From: Undaria pinnatifida
Taxonomy: Eukaryota; Sar; Phaeophyceae; Laminariales; Alariaceae
Direction: 5' to 3'
NCBI GenBank assembly: GCA_012845835.1
Contig: JABAKD010000021.1
Span: 4,712,706-4,776,705, forward strand
Length of the DNA stretch: 64,000 nt
Each line of letters begins with the position of its first letter. Position 1 is the stretch's first letter. Under the pieces are notes generated by a model. The model worked only from the letters and a program-made list of their open reading frames with translations, had not been told where the DNA came from and did not search any database. Below are positions 12,460-58,832 of the stretch, piece after piece. The translations under genes and the position numbers were made by a program.

Positions 12460-13530
12460 GGCCGACGGTCGACGACTCTTTGCTCAGTTGCTCAGAGTTG
12501 CGAAAAACGGCGGTTACAGGTTTAGCGTTCCCGGATCCCCGGGCGGCCATGCAGAAAAACATCCTTTTTTCTTGTTACGGAAACCCGGGCGGTGAACATT
12601 GCGGACTTGCGGAAGCATGGAAGCATGAAGCATGATGATGATCAGATTCAGCGGTCCAGCAGTCCGGGGTCCAGCACTCCAGTCCCGAGCAAGATTATAG
12701 CAAGGAGAGGGGAAAAGAGGAGAATCGCTTGTGTTCAGCCCGCAGAGCACTTGACGCAGTCAGGAACTGCTGTTGCTGGTCGCGTGCGCCGCTGTCCTTG
12801 CGGAAACCCGGGCAGTCAACGCCAAATTCAAACATGACCCGGCCGTCCGGATGCAGCACATCATGAGCACTCCATCACCCCGCGCGAAGAAAAACAAGAG
12901 GGAAGAGGAGGCGGGCTCTTCTGTGTAGCCTACAGAGTAGTGCATATCTGACTCAGTTGCCGGTTCCTCCTCGTGATTCGATTACGCTGTTGCTGCATCC
13001 GGCCCTTTGCTCTTCTTGCTGTTGCGAGCAGCACGCAGTGGTCCCGCTACAGGATAGGATGCGTTGTGCCGGTTGTCCCTGTGTATGGGGCCCGTAAAGT
13101 CCCCTGGAACACATTTTGACACGACGAGTAGTGCTGGTTGGCACTCTATTGCCGTTGTTTCCGGCTGGCAGATACCGGCGCTATAGAGCCAACGAGTGCC
13201 TGCAGTTTCAAAGCGACCAACATGCCGACCGAGGGTTCAAGCAACCGACCAGCATCCCAGGGTGCTGCCGCGGGCGCATGGCGAGCGGGGCTGGAGACAG
13301 GACGCAACATCCTGTCGCAGATGATCGAGGTACGCTCGGGTACAGGAAGATAGGCAGATATCTACACCCATATGATACAGCACAGAACGCCTCGCAGTAG
13401 GAAGAAACTTAAATGCTGACCGAGGCTGGGTCTCTAATTTTGGGAGGCGGTGCGTTTTGCACTAACTTAACGGCTCGCGGATATATTCAAGCTGGGCCGG
13501 CCAAGACGCTCAAAACAGACAAATATCGCT
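12460..13530. other. no gene recognised
   Basis: Apart from a diverged GTGCCGG-type element at about 13027-13195, this stretch holds no supported gene, RNA or repeat. Confidence 0.5.
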
Positions 13531-13534
13531 GTGC

Positions 13535-13795
13535 TCCGCTCAGTTTTTTGAGTTCGGACCTGAAATTTTGACACGCAATTTAGAACAGGCTCGCCGAGAC
13601 ACTACTTGGCGAGCTCAAAACAAAAAATGAAAATCCGTTGACTTTTCGTCCATTTCATGATCATGGAAAACGTTTAGCTGGCCGTATGTCGGCAGTTTTT
13701 TTTTTTTTTGAGCTCGCCAAGTAGTACTGTTTTGGTGGGCTCGGTCCAAATCACGTGTCAAAATTTCAGGTCCTAACTTCAAAAATTGAGAGGTA
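13535..13795. mobile_element. foldback element, arms about 85-90 bp
   Basis: The segment at about 13538-13622 (GACCTGAAATTTTGACACG through TACTTGGCGAGCTCAAAA) is matched in reverse complement by about 13702-13790. An A/T-rich loop of about 80 bp lies between them. Several mismatches show it is not recent. It has no coding capacity, which fits a MITE or foldback transposon remnant. Confidence 0.75.
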
Positions 13796-13799
13796 CATG

Positions 13800-15980
13800 G
13801 CCAAGTTTCCACCGAAGTGCCTCTGCATACAAATTTGCATATAATTCAGGGATTCATCCATAACTTTCGAACGAAAGTGACCCATGAAATGAAAAGCATA
13901 TGTCCCTACTCCTCGTCCCAAGATGTACATGCCCAGAAAAATTTAGCCAATTCCATCCACTTTGTATTTCGAGCAATTTTAGAAAAAGCAACACAAGCAG
14001 ATCATCATGAGAAAAAATGCCCAAGCTAGGAAACGCAAGTGGCAAACACTTTTTCGGCACCAACTTCGCAGATTCTCAAGCTGGAGGGCTTAAAATGACC
14101 ACCGCATCTAGCTGATCACGAGGATATGCTCAGTTTGCAGTGGGTCACTGTCGTTCAAAATATATGCCCGACTGACGGATTATGGGTTTCTTGGCCGGCC
14201 CAGTTTGTACCTTTCCTGCAAAATCCCGGCCTGCCTTTCCTATTGGCCTGTTTGGATGTCCTGTCCTGTGCCTGTTTGGATGTCCTGTCCTGTACTCTGT
14301 ACTGTACTCTGTACTCGTATAACAGTATGAATACGCCTGGTACCTTTAGGGCGGGAGGGGCAGGCTAGAGTTTTGTTTTGTCGATATGTACGGCGACGAT
14401 ATGCTACAGTACAGAAACAGCGCGTGTACCGGATATAATAAACAAGGAAGGCTGATGCTTACATGTGAATACGAAGTAAGAAAATCGTGAGCCCTTAGTC
14501 CATACTGAAATCAGGGCATAACACCCCCCCCTCCCAAATAGGAAACCTAGACTGGGATATCACCTCACTCTCCTTTTTTTACTACTACAATAGGTGTCCG
14601 GTACTGCACGAAATGCATGGCATGATATCTATCAATAGGCCCTTCTTGCGTTGTCGGAGCAGAACGTCGTGTAGTCTATGAGCTCTTTTGGAAGACGGCT
14701 TGTATTAAACTCAAGGCTTCGCGCGGGTGAGACCGTTCAGGTCGCCAGCCTTCCGCTTGGATGGCGCCAACAGCAGTAGCGTCTATGACATATAAAAACT
14801 CGTACTAGGTTTTTGGTGGCCGACGCCGCCCGCTCAATGAAGCGAGCCCAATACCTTGATTCCGGCCGCCAGTAGCATATACAAACGCAATGAATTGCGT
14901 CAAGGATACAATGCAGCATGGTTACTCGGTTATTGACATCGTTGAAGTAACCGAAAGGGCATATTGTACTCAGTATTGATTAGCGGCATGTCGCCGTAAA
15001 ACATAAAACCAAAAGGAAACACCAAGACATATGCGACCCCAGAAAGGGTAGCGTACGAACAAAATAGCATACAATACCTAGCATGCCATCCCACCGCGAG
15101 CTGTCATAATCCAACCCTCCCGCACATGACCAGTGCACAGCCACCACGCCTATGAGTCGAACGATGTGCAACACACTATCATCGTAGCAACTATTTTTAA
15201 AAATAGGAACGAGGTGATACCACACGACCAATTGCTCGGATAATAAAGACATCGTTCGAACGCCCCATGTGATGGTACTCCGAGTGGAGGGTGCTTGGTT
15301 TGTCGGTGTTGAGAAGCGTGCCCATCATGGGTTCCGGTGTCTTTGGTTGGTCTCTCCTCATGGCTCGCTGGATAAACTCAAAGCTTATGCATTATTTCCC
15401 TATATAGAATACTAAAAGACGGACATAACAGGGCTGCAGGGTAGCGCAGGGTAGCGCAGGGTAGTGCAGGGTAGAGAGATGAGGGGCGTCCTGCTTGTCC
15501 CATCATCGTCACCTACATTATCGCCCATCCATGATGGCCTTGACGTGAGTGTGACATCTAATATCACGTGATTTCACCTCAACTATGACATGGTTTCACG
15601 TCAAATCTATAGACTATCCTTCTACGGAGGGCACGCCATTACACCCACCAATAACTCGCTTGCACAGGAAACCCTACCAGGGACGACCGAAAGCACACCA
15701 CCCGATAATGAGCATTAAACACGCCACCCAACCGTCTACGGCAAAAAGCCCATTCCCACACTAAACAAACAAAGAGCACACGCAGACAGTGTTGAGTAAA
15801 TATTAAACACGCCACCCACCCGTCTACCGAAAATACACCCATCCCCGCACCGATAAACAATGAGCCCACACGCAGTGTTTGTTGTATATAGCCGATTTCT
15901 TATTTTTGATTAAAAAACATGAGAACCTGTTTGAAGAAGGCAACGCCCAGTGAACAACGCACAAGCTGCTTCATATAGTC
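13800..15980. other. no gene recognised; three short local repeats
   Basis: No coding region is supported. Local repeats seen: a doubled TTTGGATGTCCTGTCCTGT followed by TACTCTGTACTG repeats (about 14251-14320); four copies of GCAGGGTAGC in tandem (about 15434-15472); and two copies of an ATTAAACACGCCACCCA unit of about 100 bp (15705-15885). A stretch of about 90 bp at 14670-14760 recurs, diverged, at 18030-18115. Confidence 0.5.
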
Positions 15981-15985
15981 TATTA

Positions 15986-17655
15986 TGAAAATACAAATAC
16001 ACTCCAGCTGTCAGATCGAAAAATTCGTCGAAACTCAGATTTCGTCGAAACTCATCTTTGCAAGCTTTGCGTGACAATCCGTTCTCGCGTATTACTGGGT
16101 GCGTGTTCGACGTCAGCGACTCCCCTGGGGCGGTGGAGGACCGAAAAAGAGGCGCGGGGGGGGATCATTCACTGCGCGGAAGTCGTAGTAGTAGTAGCAG
16201 CAGTAGCAGTCGTAGTAGTGTAGTAGTGGTATGGTCGTAGTCATAGTGGCTCGCCCGACGATCGACAGAAAGAACGTCCCCCCGGCTGTGATGAAAATGT
16301 GGACTGAACGAATGTATACACGGCAGAAAAGGGAAAGGGGCCCAGGCCCAGGTTCACTAGACAGAGACTCGTATTTGTCGTATAACCGTCAGATCTATCC
16401 CCTTAAAATGATTTATAGTTTCCGCGCACATATTGAGCTGTCCCCCCCCCCCCCCCGATCCCGCTTGTTCAAACGCCCCACTAAATCGAAATCTGCCAGA
16501 ATAGTGAACACTACCAGCCAGCTGATATCATCTCATTATCTTTCTAGCCATCCATGCCGTAGCTCCAATTCACCCCCCCCCCCCCCCCCACATCTTTTCC
16601 CTCGTTCCTTCTTGTTCAAACGCCCCGCCTGAAATTGAAATCGGCCAGAGAAATAAACATTTCCACGCAATTGATATCACCTCATTATATTTCTGGCCAT
16701 CCATGACCAAGCTCTAATTCACCCCCCCCCCCCCCCCCCGCCCAACGCCCCGTCCTTCCCCACCACCCGCACCATCGCCTAGACCTAGCACCACGCTTAT
16801 AGCAAGCCCCTACATCTATGCGACCTGAACCTGTTAACCTCCCCCCCCCTCCCCAACCCCCCCCAACCCCCTCCCCCCCCCCTCTTTTCCGCGCTCCCTC
16901 TTGTTCAAACGCCTCACCTAAAATCGAAATCTGCCAAAGTAATACTCCGGAGTAAACACTTCCACGCAGTTGATATCACCTCATCATCTTTCTAGCCATC
17001 CATGCCGTTGCTCCAATTCCCCCGCCCCCCCCCTCCTTCCCCACCACCCGCACCATCGCCTAGACCTAGCAACACGCGTATAGCAAACCCCTACATCTAT
17101 GCGACCTAAAGCTGTTGAAACCCTTTTGCCCCAACCCCCCCCCAACACCCCTTCGAACACTCCGCCCTCTCCTTACTGGTTGTACGACTTACAGGATATA
17201 CATGATTAACTGGTGCATTCCTTCCACAACCGTCAGATTTGTCCCCTTGAAGGATTTATAGTTTCCACGCACAGATTGAGTTGCCCCGCCCGTCCCCCCC
17301 CCTCCCCTTGTCCCCGCTCCCTCTTGTTTAAATCCAGGCCCCCACGCCCTTAAAACCTCCGCCCTCCCCTCACCGTTTATACGACTTCCAGGATACACTT
17401 GACAAACTGATGAATTTCCTTCCACAGCTGTCAGATTTTGTTCCCCTCAAAAACGGGTTTTATAGTTTCCGCGCACAGACTGTCTAACATCATCCTGTTG
17501 ATCCTGATAAGCTACACTGTAGTTCCAAGGGGAGTCGCCGACCTATACCCTTAATGAGGACACACAACCCGTAATACGCGCGATCGGAGTATCACACAGC
17601 TTGCAAAGTTGGGTTTTGACAAAATCTTCGATCTCACAGCTGGAGTGTATTAATA
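15986..17655. mobile_element. long foldback element with poly-C minisatellite core
   Basis: The left end (15986-16130: AAATACACTCCAGCTGTCAG, then two TCGTCGAAACTCA phrases, a TTTGCAAGC phrase and a CGCGTATTAC phrase) is repeated in reverse complement at about 17510-17655, giving terminal inverted repeats of roughly 150 bp. The interior has a GTA/GCA microsatellite (16185-16225), then about five units of 130-170 bp. Each unit couples a long C run with TTGTTCAAACGCC, GAAATC(T/G)GCCA and TTGATATCACCTCATTAT phrases. A related single-sided copy lies at 44695-44980 in an ABCC intron. No transposase is seen. Confidence 0.75.
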
Positions 17656-17659
17656 TTTT

Positions 17660-19845
17660 TATATTATACGGGAGAGCAGTCCAGAATCGTCTCGGAGAAC
17701 GAATGGGGACATACGTGAGAGCCCAGGACCATCCCAGAGTCGTATAGAGAACCGAACGATTGCCCGTGATCACAGCCTGACAAATGATGTTAGATGTAGC
17801 ATCTTGTGTACCACCCACCTACAACAACAACAGTTTACCACCCGGCCGGAACTTCTTGTAAAATCCTGGACGACCACCCGCTTTATCACCTGGGGTACGT
17901 TGTACACCACACCGCCACAGCACGCGCATATCACCCCGGGTGATAGTTTTTCACAACCTAAAACAGTTCCATCGGGGGCGTGTTGCTATACACTGCCATG
18001 CACGCGGTAGCTTGTCCTTTACGCCTTTTGCTCATCGGGTAAGCTTTTGGAGGACGGCTTTTCGTAAACTCCAGGCTTCTTGCGGGCGAGACACCCGACT
18101 CGCCAGCATCTTCCCGCCGTGGCAGAGATGCCGCGGGTTCGCCTCCTGCTACAACAGCAATTGTCTCCCTATAGTGCCAGTGTGTGCCACCCGGAAGTAT
18201 TGGCACTAAAGCGGCAAACGGCTTCTGTGACCACCAATTTCTCAGGCTCTACAGCAAGCAACTGACACTACTCAAATGGCGCTGTAGTGGAGCCACTGCT
18301 GTACTGCTCTCTTCTCGATCTCGACGAAGGAGAAGTCAAAGATCCCGACGTGTTCCTAAAGCAAGCAAGCTCGGTCGTGAAATCGTGTCATACCAGGGTA
18401 GTGCAGGTTGAATAGAATTATCGCATATCGCATGTTGAGAATATGAATATTTGCGTATTGCGCATGTTGCCCCCACCGAGTGCGAACGAAACGCAAGTAG
18501 CAATGTTACTTGGTTTGTGCCCTTGCATCATGCCAGGTGACTGGTAATACCTCCTCCGCGCCCCAATTTCTTCCCCTCTCATTCCTGGTCAGCCGCAAAG
18601 TGAAAAAAGCTGCTGTGCAATCGATCTTTAGGTCAAAACCAACAATGATCCGAAAAGCTTCAGAAAGAAAATCCGGACGACACGAAGCGTACGCATATCG
18701 TTTAATCTTCGACCGAGATCGACAGATCGGTTGGTGATGTATGTCGTCCGACAACCAAAAAAAACATTTTCGCACCGATTAATCCGCACAACGCTGCTGC
18801 CGCTGTACGCTGAAGCTACTATCCAAAAGATAAGCTTTTAACCCCGTCGACCAACACGAAAAACTCCAGCCACCTACCCATCCAAACACTCGCCCCTTCA
18901 CCTCCCCCGCCCCGCTCCGCCCCACGTCCTTAGCAGGATGCTGCTCACCGTTCATACGGCTCGCCGATCACCCCACGGTGCTTCGCGCCTAGTGAAGCAA
19001 TGTTTGCCGGGTCAGTAAAAACCTTACGTGCTCCGTCCCGGCATTGTCGAGGTGCGAGGGTCTATGGTCTGACAGGCCACAGGCCTGCATGACTGTGGTC
19101 ACCACCCCCCTCCGTGTTCTGTCCTGAAAGAGATGCCTGGTCAAATAACTGAGACAAGCAATGACCCCCCCCCCCCCCCACACAAGGACCTCACACACGC
19201 GGGAGGTTTTCAATCGCCGACTCCAAACCGAGCGTTGCGGCTGGACCGGGTTAAGTAACGCAACCCACTCCCTTCCATACTACGAATGACGCTAGATGAG
19301 CTGTAACTAGTATACTCCATCTTCACGACACTCCCTTGACCCGCAACAAGTGGTATACCATTACGAGTAGTCTGCTGTGATGTAAAAATGAAATGCTGAT
19401 CTATCTAGTAGAGTATCGAGCCGTAAAAATCAAACAAATGCAGGCCAAACCTCGGCACCATCAAAATGGGCGACATACTTGCGGGGCACCGGATTATTAT
19501 TATTTTTTTTTCTGTTTTGCATTTTATCTGAAACGCGACGTTACGGCGGTACTATGTGCGTGGTAGAGGAGACCAAGCGCTGGCTCAAAAGCACGCGTCA
19601 AACGCTGGCTAAAAACATTTTTCAAAAGCAGTTTTGTATTTTTTTACTGTTGAAAAGCAAAAGCGTAAGAGGGAGAACCAACAAAAACTAACCACAGACA
19701 TTTTTGTTTTTCGCTGCCGAAAAACAAGTACACAGGGAGAACCAAAACTTTATCCACGTGGGCAAGTACAACACTTTTGACGTCGACCGGAAATCAACCA
19801 TTGATATCAACCATATCCTCTGATATCAACCATTGATATCAACTG
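17660..19845. other. no gene recognised; scattered repeat fragments
   Basis: This stretch holds fragments of dispersed repeats: a GTGCCAG piece near 18165, a copy of the 14670 repeat near 18030, and at 18935-19110 a copy of the hairpin family described at 38860. I see no supported coding region. Confidence 0.5.
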
Positions 19846-19849
19846 CTTT

Positions 19850-20098
19850 TTGATAGAGTTAATACCCATTTTTGGCTATTTAATTTTGTGCACGACGGTG
19901 TGCTCCTTAACCCAACATCGTCGGAATTTCATTATTTTTTTTTTTTCGCAAGTTTGTTCTTCGAAATACCTACGTAGGCCATGGGGATTGTTCATCGGAT
20001 TTACCGTTTTCAGTTTTCTTCAAAGTCGGTTTTTGGCCGGGGAACAGACCTGCTCAGCTTAGGAACCTCAGACTGAAAATACCACCTCTTCTATCGTA
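19850..20098. mobile_element. MITE-like family A, copy 1
   Basis: This element of about 250 bp has imperfect terminal inverted repeats related to CGATAGAGGTGxxCCACTTTT. The interior has conserved islands: CCTTAACCCAA(A)ATCGTCGGAA, then a T run, GTAGGCCATGGG, TTTACCGTTTTC and a TCGGTTTTTGGC phrase. Further copies are at 29141-29386, 32094-32327, 32442-32687, 32996-33256, 39862-40095 and 60313-60582, with a truncated one at about 36640-36850. It has no coding capacity. Confidence 0.75.
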
Positions 20099-20169
20099 GC
20101 ATCAGTCATTTTTGACGACAAAACCAAAGCATTTCACCGCCTCTTCACCTTTAAGCGCGTACCAGGAAT

Positions 20170-20400
20170 TTTACGGCGATAATAATCCAACCCAACCCAA
20201 TCCAATATCCAACTAATTCACATCCAATCGAATCCAATCTTCATCCGATCCTATCCAACATCACTAATTCAACGATATCCATTCCAACCCAACCCAGCTC
20301 GCGAACAGCTCGAACCAACCCAGCTCGAGCGAGATCAACCGCGAAACAATCAAAACCTAAAACCAACCGAATCCAATCCAACCCAATGCGCTCCACGCCC
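20170..20400. repeat. degenerate AATCC/AACCC repeat
   Basis: Plus-strand AATCC, AACCC and CAACC words recur with little T. The strand asymmetry resembles the antisense of the ABCC introns, but no exon is visible here. Confidence 0.7.
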
Positions 20401-20599
20401 CGACTCTGCATCACCGCAATCACCGTAGTACCCCGCCCGAAAGCCCCACCACTGCGATTTGGTTTTGTTTACAGATAAGAAAAACCACGCGGCACCATTC
20501 CTCGTCACATCAAGCCTCAAAGGAGAGACGCGCTGGTTGCCATTAGCACCGGACACGAACACCAAAACATTTGTTTCCCCGACACGAACGCCAATAATG

Positions 20600-21165
20600 T
20601 CGCCGTAGGCTAAACCAAAAACCCAACTGACCTAAACCCAAACGAAAAAGGGACAGTATGGCAAAAAACAAAAACTACTCGTACTCGTATAATCTCAAAA
20701 ATACGGATGATGGGGACACGCTCTAAGCCATCCCTTCCCTCCCTCCCTACCCATTCGTTCCTTGTGCCCTTCGGCCACAAAATATGAAAGCCTCCATCGC
20801 AACGTTTTTACGTGGCAAAACGAGTGTGTGAGACAAGACAGAAAACGATTGAATAACCCATTACTCTCCTCCCCCTACAGGCGTTCGCCAGAGAGTTGGC
20901 CGTGAGAATAACCTCGCCCGCGACTAAAAGAAAGAGACAACGATGCCATGCTGGAGATGCGGTAACGAGCGTACCGAAAGCAGTAACCAACGGGAGAATT
21001 TGCAGGCAAGTTTACGGCTTCAACGCTGTATCACTTCGCACAGTACAGCCGTCGATACTCCATAGTGTCAGGCCATGTCCGGTTTTAACTCTTTTACTCT
21101 ACTGTGCTGTACCTGGTACTGCCAAATAAACGACGGCACTGAGACTACACAGTAGTACCGTGCCG
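20600..21165. other. no gene recognised
   Basis: No supported gene or strong repeat was seen between the AATCC-type repeat and the CGTACC array. Confidence 0.5.
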
Positions 21166-21169
21166 TACT

Positions 21170-22230
21170 AAACCGTACCGTACCGAGACCGTGCTGACAG
21201 CGAATCGTGCCGAACATTACCGTACCGACATCGTACTGCATCGACACCATACGGAAACCATACTGTATTGACATCGTACCGCGACATACCGATACTGCTG
21301 TACAATATCATATCATACGTACCGTACCACCTCGTACCATACCACTCCATCCCGTGCTACTGAAAACGTACCGTACCATACCGATTCCGCACCAACACTG
21401 TACTGAACGTCTCTTGTTGGTTAATCTCTAAGCTATAGTGCGTATGCACTATCCCGTGCCGGTACTGTACCGATTTCGTACGATATCGTACCATGCTATA
21501 CCATGGAGAACCGTCCCGTTTCGTGCCCTACCATATCGGAATGACACCGTACCGACACCGACACCATATCGACACCGCACAATAATGTTTTGTACGTATT
21601 ATTGCCACCATTATCACTGTTGATACCAATATTTTGTTGCTGTTCACATTATTAGCAATATCCATGGGAGCCATACATCTTCAAAGAGCAGCGCACGTAA
21701 AAAAACGCGTGGCCGGCATATCACGCAGCTTGCATAAAGATTATCGACCCTGAAATACATCGAACTCACGGCTGACGTATCTTAAAAAGTTACAAAAAAT
21801 TACAACACGGTGCCAACACCGTACCGCTCGAAGTAACATAATATAGTGTACCGTGATTTCCCATACCGTGCCAAACCATGTTGACACCGTACCATACCAT
21901 ACCGAAAATGTGCCGTGCCGATACCGTACTATGACGACGCCGTACCATGCTAACACGGTATCACACGTATACCGTACTAACATCGTACCATACCAACATC
22001 GAGAGTTCTCGTACCAATCTGTATCGTACCATGGTATCCCATCCACTACCGTACTGTACCATCCTGATGCCGTACAGTATCATACCGACAACGTGCCGGC
22101 GACGTACAATACCGACAGTGTACCGGCATACTCTAGTGCGACACTGCACCATACCATGCCATGCAGTACAACCCCGTCTAGTACCAACCCATCCCGTACC
22201 ATGCCGTACCGATACCCTACCACGAGCACT
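21170..22230. repeat. degenerate CGTACC/CATACCG repeat field
   Basis: The words CGTACC, CATACC, CCGATACC and their variants recur for about 1 kb without a fixed period, interrupted at about 21580-21800 by unrelated A/T-rich sequence. All overlapping open frames (Tyr/His/Thr-rich on one strand, Tyr/Gly/Met/Val-rich on the other) are products of the repeat. Confidence 0.8.
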
Positions 22231-22346
22231 CCGTAAATCGACGTGCATTTAATGCTCTCACACCCCAACCCACCACCCACCAAGAAGAGAGAACGACAGG
22301 GGGACGGAGCAAAATTTTCACACAATTCGGCAGATCACGACAAAGA

Positions 22347-22485
22347 TTATCTAGATCATCATCTAGATCATCATCTAGGTCATCATCTAGGTCATCTAGA
22401 TCATCAGCTAGGTCATCAGCTAGGTCATCACCTAAGTCATCACCTAGATCACCATCTAGCACCATCTAGATCACCATCTAGATAT
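22347..22485. repeat. 12-bp minisatellite CTAGATCATCAT
   Basis: About ten to twelve units of CTAG(A/G)TCATCA(T/G/C) occur in tandem with substitutions. CTAG is kept in almost every unit. Confidence 0.9.
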
Positions 22486-22505
22486 CGTCTAGATTTTGTC
22501 CTTGG

Positions 22506-22803
22506 CCAAGGCTACGGTACGGGGGATGTTATGTTGATGTTGAGATTGCTATGATATACCTCAATTTTCACTGCCGGACTTCCATCACTACCACCACTGA
22601 CCCTGTGCTTCACTGACATACGAGACTTCAGAAGACGGTTTCGGCGCAGCGCATCTTAACGTTCCATTGCTGGTTCAAATCGTTACCTTAAAACAACACG
22701 GAGCTTGAGACCGCAAAATAAAAGGGGGTCAATCGGAAGTGACCCCGAACCACTGCAAAAAAAGTCCCTTAAAAAAGGGACCCACCCCCCTACGGTAGCC
22801 TTA
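22506..22803. mobile_element. MITE-like family B, copy 1
   Basis: The element begins AAGGCTACGGTACGGGGG and ends CCCCCCTACGGTAGCCTT, which are terminal inverted repeats of about 16 bp running into a G or C tract. The same ends flank 29548-29899 and, less exactly, 33262-34428 and 37503-38602. The interiors differ in length and content. Confidence 0.65.
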
Positions 22804-23650
22804 GTTCGCTGCGGGCATAGTGTGTCGTGTGCAGGATTTGTGTACTGCAAATCCACCCCACGTCAACCCACAAAAAACGTGTGCTAGACAATTGCAGTCC
22901 ACCCGGCTCTCATCCGGCAACTTGACCTCCAGGCCGCGCAGATCATATTGACTAGCATTCCCTGAAAAAGTGTATCATAAACCATGAACAGGGGTCTGAC
23001 CTGCCCGATCTTTGAAGAAACTTTCCCGCACATTAACCGTTGTTTTTATGCGTTACGAGGCGAGCAGCAAAACGCACGCCATGGTTTGACTTCGAGAACG
23101 CCTATTTCTATGCATCCCGAGTATCATCTGAACAAAATAAGACAAAGCAATAACAACCGAAACCCAAAATTGTCGTAAACTAAACCAAAACCAGCCCAAA
23201 TTAAATCAAAGAACAAAAGGGCAACAGCAAAAAAAATGAAATATGACGAAAACGTGACAAGAAAAAAGGCAGGAACTAAACTGCACAAAACTATTAGCCT
23301 TCCAGCACGCCATCCATCCGACAACCGACCTATCCCAAGGGCGCACTGAAAACACAAATGTTCACTCCCCACTAAATCCACGCGACCAACCATGTCCCCT
23401 CCCCGCACGGCTCGCGAATCCACCCCACTCACGTTTCTACCCCCCTGCCTTGCCCTTTCCCTTTCCCCAACGAACACCGCGCCCTAGTGCCCACAAAAAC
23501 GGATCTCGCATGTTTTTGATCGCAACGTATGTTCGGTTCCCGAACGATCTCGTTATTCGCGCGGTACCTGCTGCATCGTTTCGATCGCAAAACTACTGTA
23601 AGAGCCTGGTTGGCGACAGCCTTTGTGGGTGTTTCCCTGCTTTGGTCGAT
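22804..23650. other. downstream flank of the ABCC gene
   Basis: No gene is recognised. From about 23130 to 23470 the plus strand is very T-poor and A-rich, matching the antisense of the ABCC introns. The transcribed region may therefore extend past the stop codon at 23652, for example as 3' UTR with an intron. This is inference. No polyadenylation signal was assigned. Confidence 0.35.
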
Positions 23651-23651
23651 T

Positions 23652-57015
<33,364 letters not shown>

Positions 57016-57227
57016 CTGTGGAAACCCGTGCAAACCATTTCGGGAGCAGGGGGGGGAAGGGGTGGCATTTGTTCAGAAAACGGGGGGGGGGGGGTGCGGG
57101 GGCGAGTAAAACAGCCTTTTCTCTGTCTTCAAAGAGCTCTGAATATACCAGGCGGGGTTGATCATCATTGCGTGCTATTTCTTGTTCACCATTTTCCTTC
57201 GAATGCGCTGGGAGGCAAGGGTAACGC

Positions 57228-57870
57228 TTGAAGTACACTGCGGGGCTCACGGTAGTTTGCAGGACCTCCGGTACCTTACGAAAGGGATTCTCAAGACTTC
57301 ACAGAGCTCATGGTACTCTTCGAGACTCGGTACGTTACGGGGATAACAATACTTGCAAGTCTCACAGTACTCCTCGGGACGCACGGAATTTCGCGGGAAT
57401 CACAGCACCCTACAGGACTCGCGGTAGTGTACGAGACCCACAGTACTTTAGGGCAATCACGGAATTTTACAGGACTCACGGCAATTCACGAGACATACAG
57501 ATAGTGCGTTATTAGATTTGCAGTAGTACTTGACGGTGGGACCCACGGTACTTTGGCTATTCACGGGCTGGGAAACTTGTCGCGGGTCGTGTCAGTTCTG
57601 CGTGATTGGACCCGACCCAACCCGACCCGACCAGTGAGAGTAAAACACCTTCTGACCCGACCCACGGGAACTGTTCGTGACTCGTAAGCGCCTGGGACGT
57701 TACGGCTTGTGGGACTCCGAGTACTGTGCGGGACTCACCTTACGGAGCGTGTACAGGATTCACAGTATGTGACGGGTTTCACGGTGCTATGCGGGACTCA
57801 CAGTACTGTACGGGACTAACGGCACCATATTCACGAGACTCACAGTACTTTACGCGGACGGTGCGGATGC
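57228..57870. repeat. degenerate tandem repeat GGGACTCACAGTACTTTACG
   Basis: Units of about 20-24 bp built from GACTCAC(G/A)G, TACTxTACG and GGGA repeat for about 640 bp upstream of the first traced ABCC exon. The overlapping frames rich in Arg, Thr and Ser are repeat products. Confidence 0.75.
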
Positions 57871-58830
57871 ATGACCAGATCTCGACGAAAACGATCATAA
57901 GCAGCAGACCAAGGTCCCACGTGGCAGGCTGTCGCAAAACGAACCAAAACACGGAGGGGAGGGAGGGCAGGAAAATACAATAGCAAGGAAAAGGAGATTT
58001 ACAGGATTGGAGGACTAGAGAGTAGCACGGCTAGTCTACACAGACAGGTCGTTGTCACCAGCCCGCGTACTCACAACCGTACCAGCCAAAAAAAAGTCTC
58101 ACGAGTGGTGCTACGATTTCCAAGTTTTGTCCATGTGCTTTGGGATTTTCTTTTACATATACAGGGTGGGAGCGTCGACCAAATCCTACACCTATACCCC
58201 TAGCCCCAACCGTAAGGTAGGCTATGGTTACGCCCCAAGCGCGGCGTTGCCATTCGTTTTTGATCTCCGGAAAAATGTCTTGCGGATGGCCTAAAAAATC
58301 GGATCAGGTAATATGCCTGGTGCATAGTACTTTTTTGTCTGGTACCTGGTATGTATTAACGCTTGATAGAACACAACAGAGTCTACTACCGGCACACACG
58401 TGTACAAGACAAAACCAATGCGTGCACCAACCACGTGTGACACGACAATACAGATTACAGCAGACATTAGGGAAATGCATCTACAACGTAGAGTTATCCA
58501 GGACAACTTCGAAGCACGAAGTACGTACCATGAATACCAATACGAGTAGAGAACCAGTCCGGATACATCATTATTAAACAACGAGGCAGGAGGCAAGCAC
58601 GAGCGCTGGAACGTGATAGTCGTGGCCGTGTGGGTGCGCGGATGGGTTACGTCTTTTTAGTCTTTTTTTTCTCCGATAGTGCTGCGGCCACTATACCGGC
58701 CCCGCCGGAATAGAATTCAGCGAAGCTCGAGCAAGACGACGTTGACGGGGTTCTTCGCCGCCGCCACCGCCACCGCCATTGTTGACGACGCCGACGGAGA
58801 TGCCGACATGGCCTGGAGTCTCCTGTACCA
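57870..58830. other. upstream flank of the ABCC gene; start exon not located
   Basis: The missing first ABCC exon should end with one base of a split Asp codon, and it probably lies between 57020 and about 58700 or further right. I saw no convincing Met-containing exon. A T-poor stretch at about 57900-58020 would fit minus-strand intron sequence. Confidence 0.4.
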
Positions 58831-58832
58831 AG

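Noticed and set aside
10146-12635. Many 80-200 residue frames on both strands
   Set aside because: They are generated by the tandem and palindromic 800-bp repeat. No domain is recognised and the frames change from unit to unit.
21741-22325. Tyr/Gly/Met/Val- or Tyr/His-rich frames resembling structural proteins
   Set aside because: They are direct products of the CGTACC/CATACCG repeat field.
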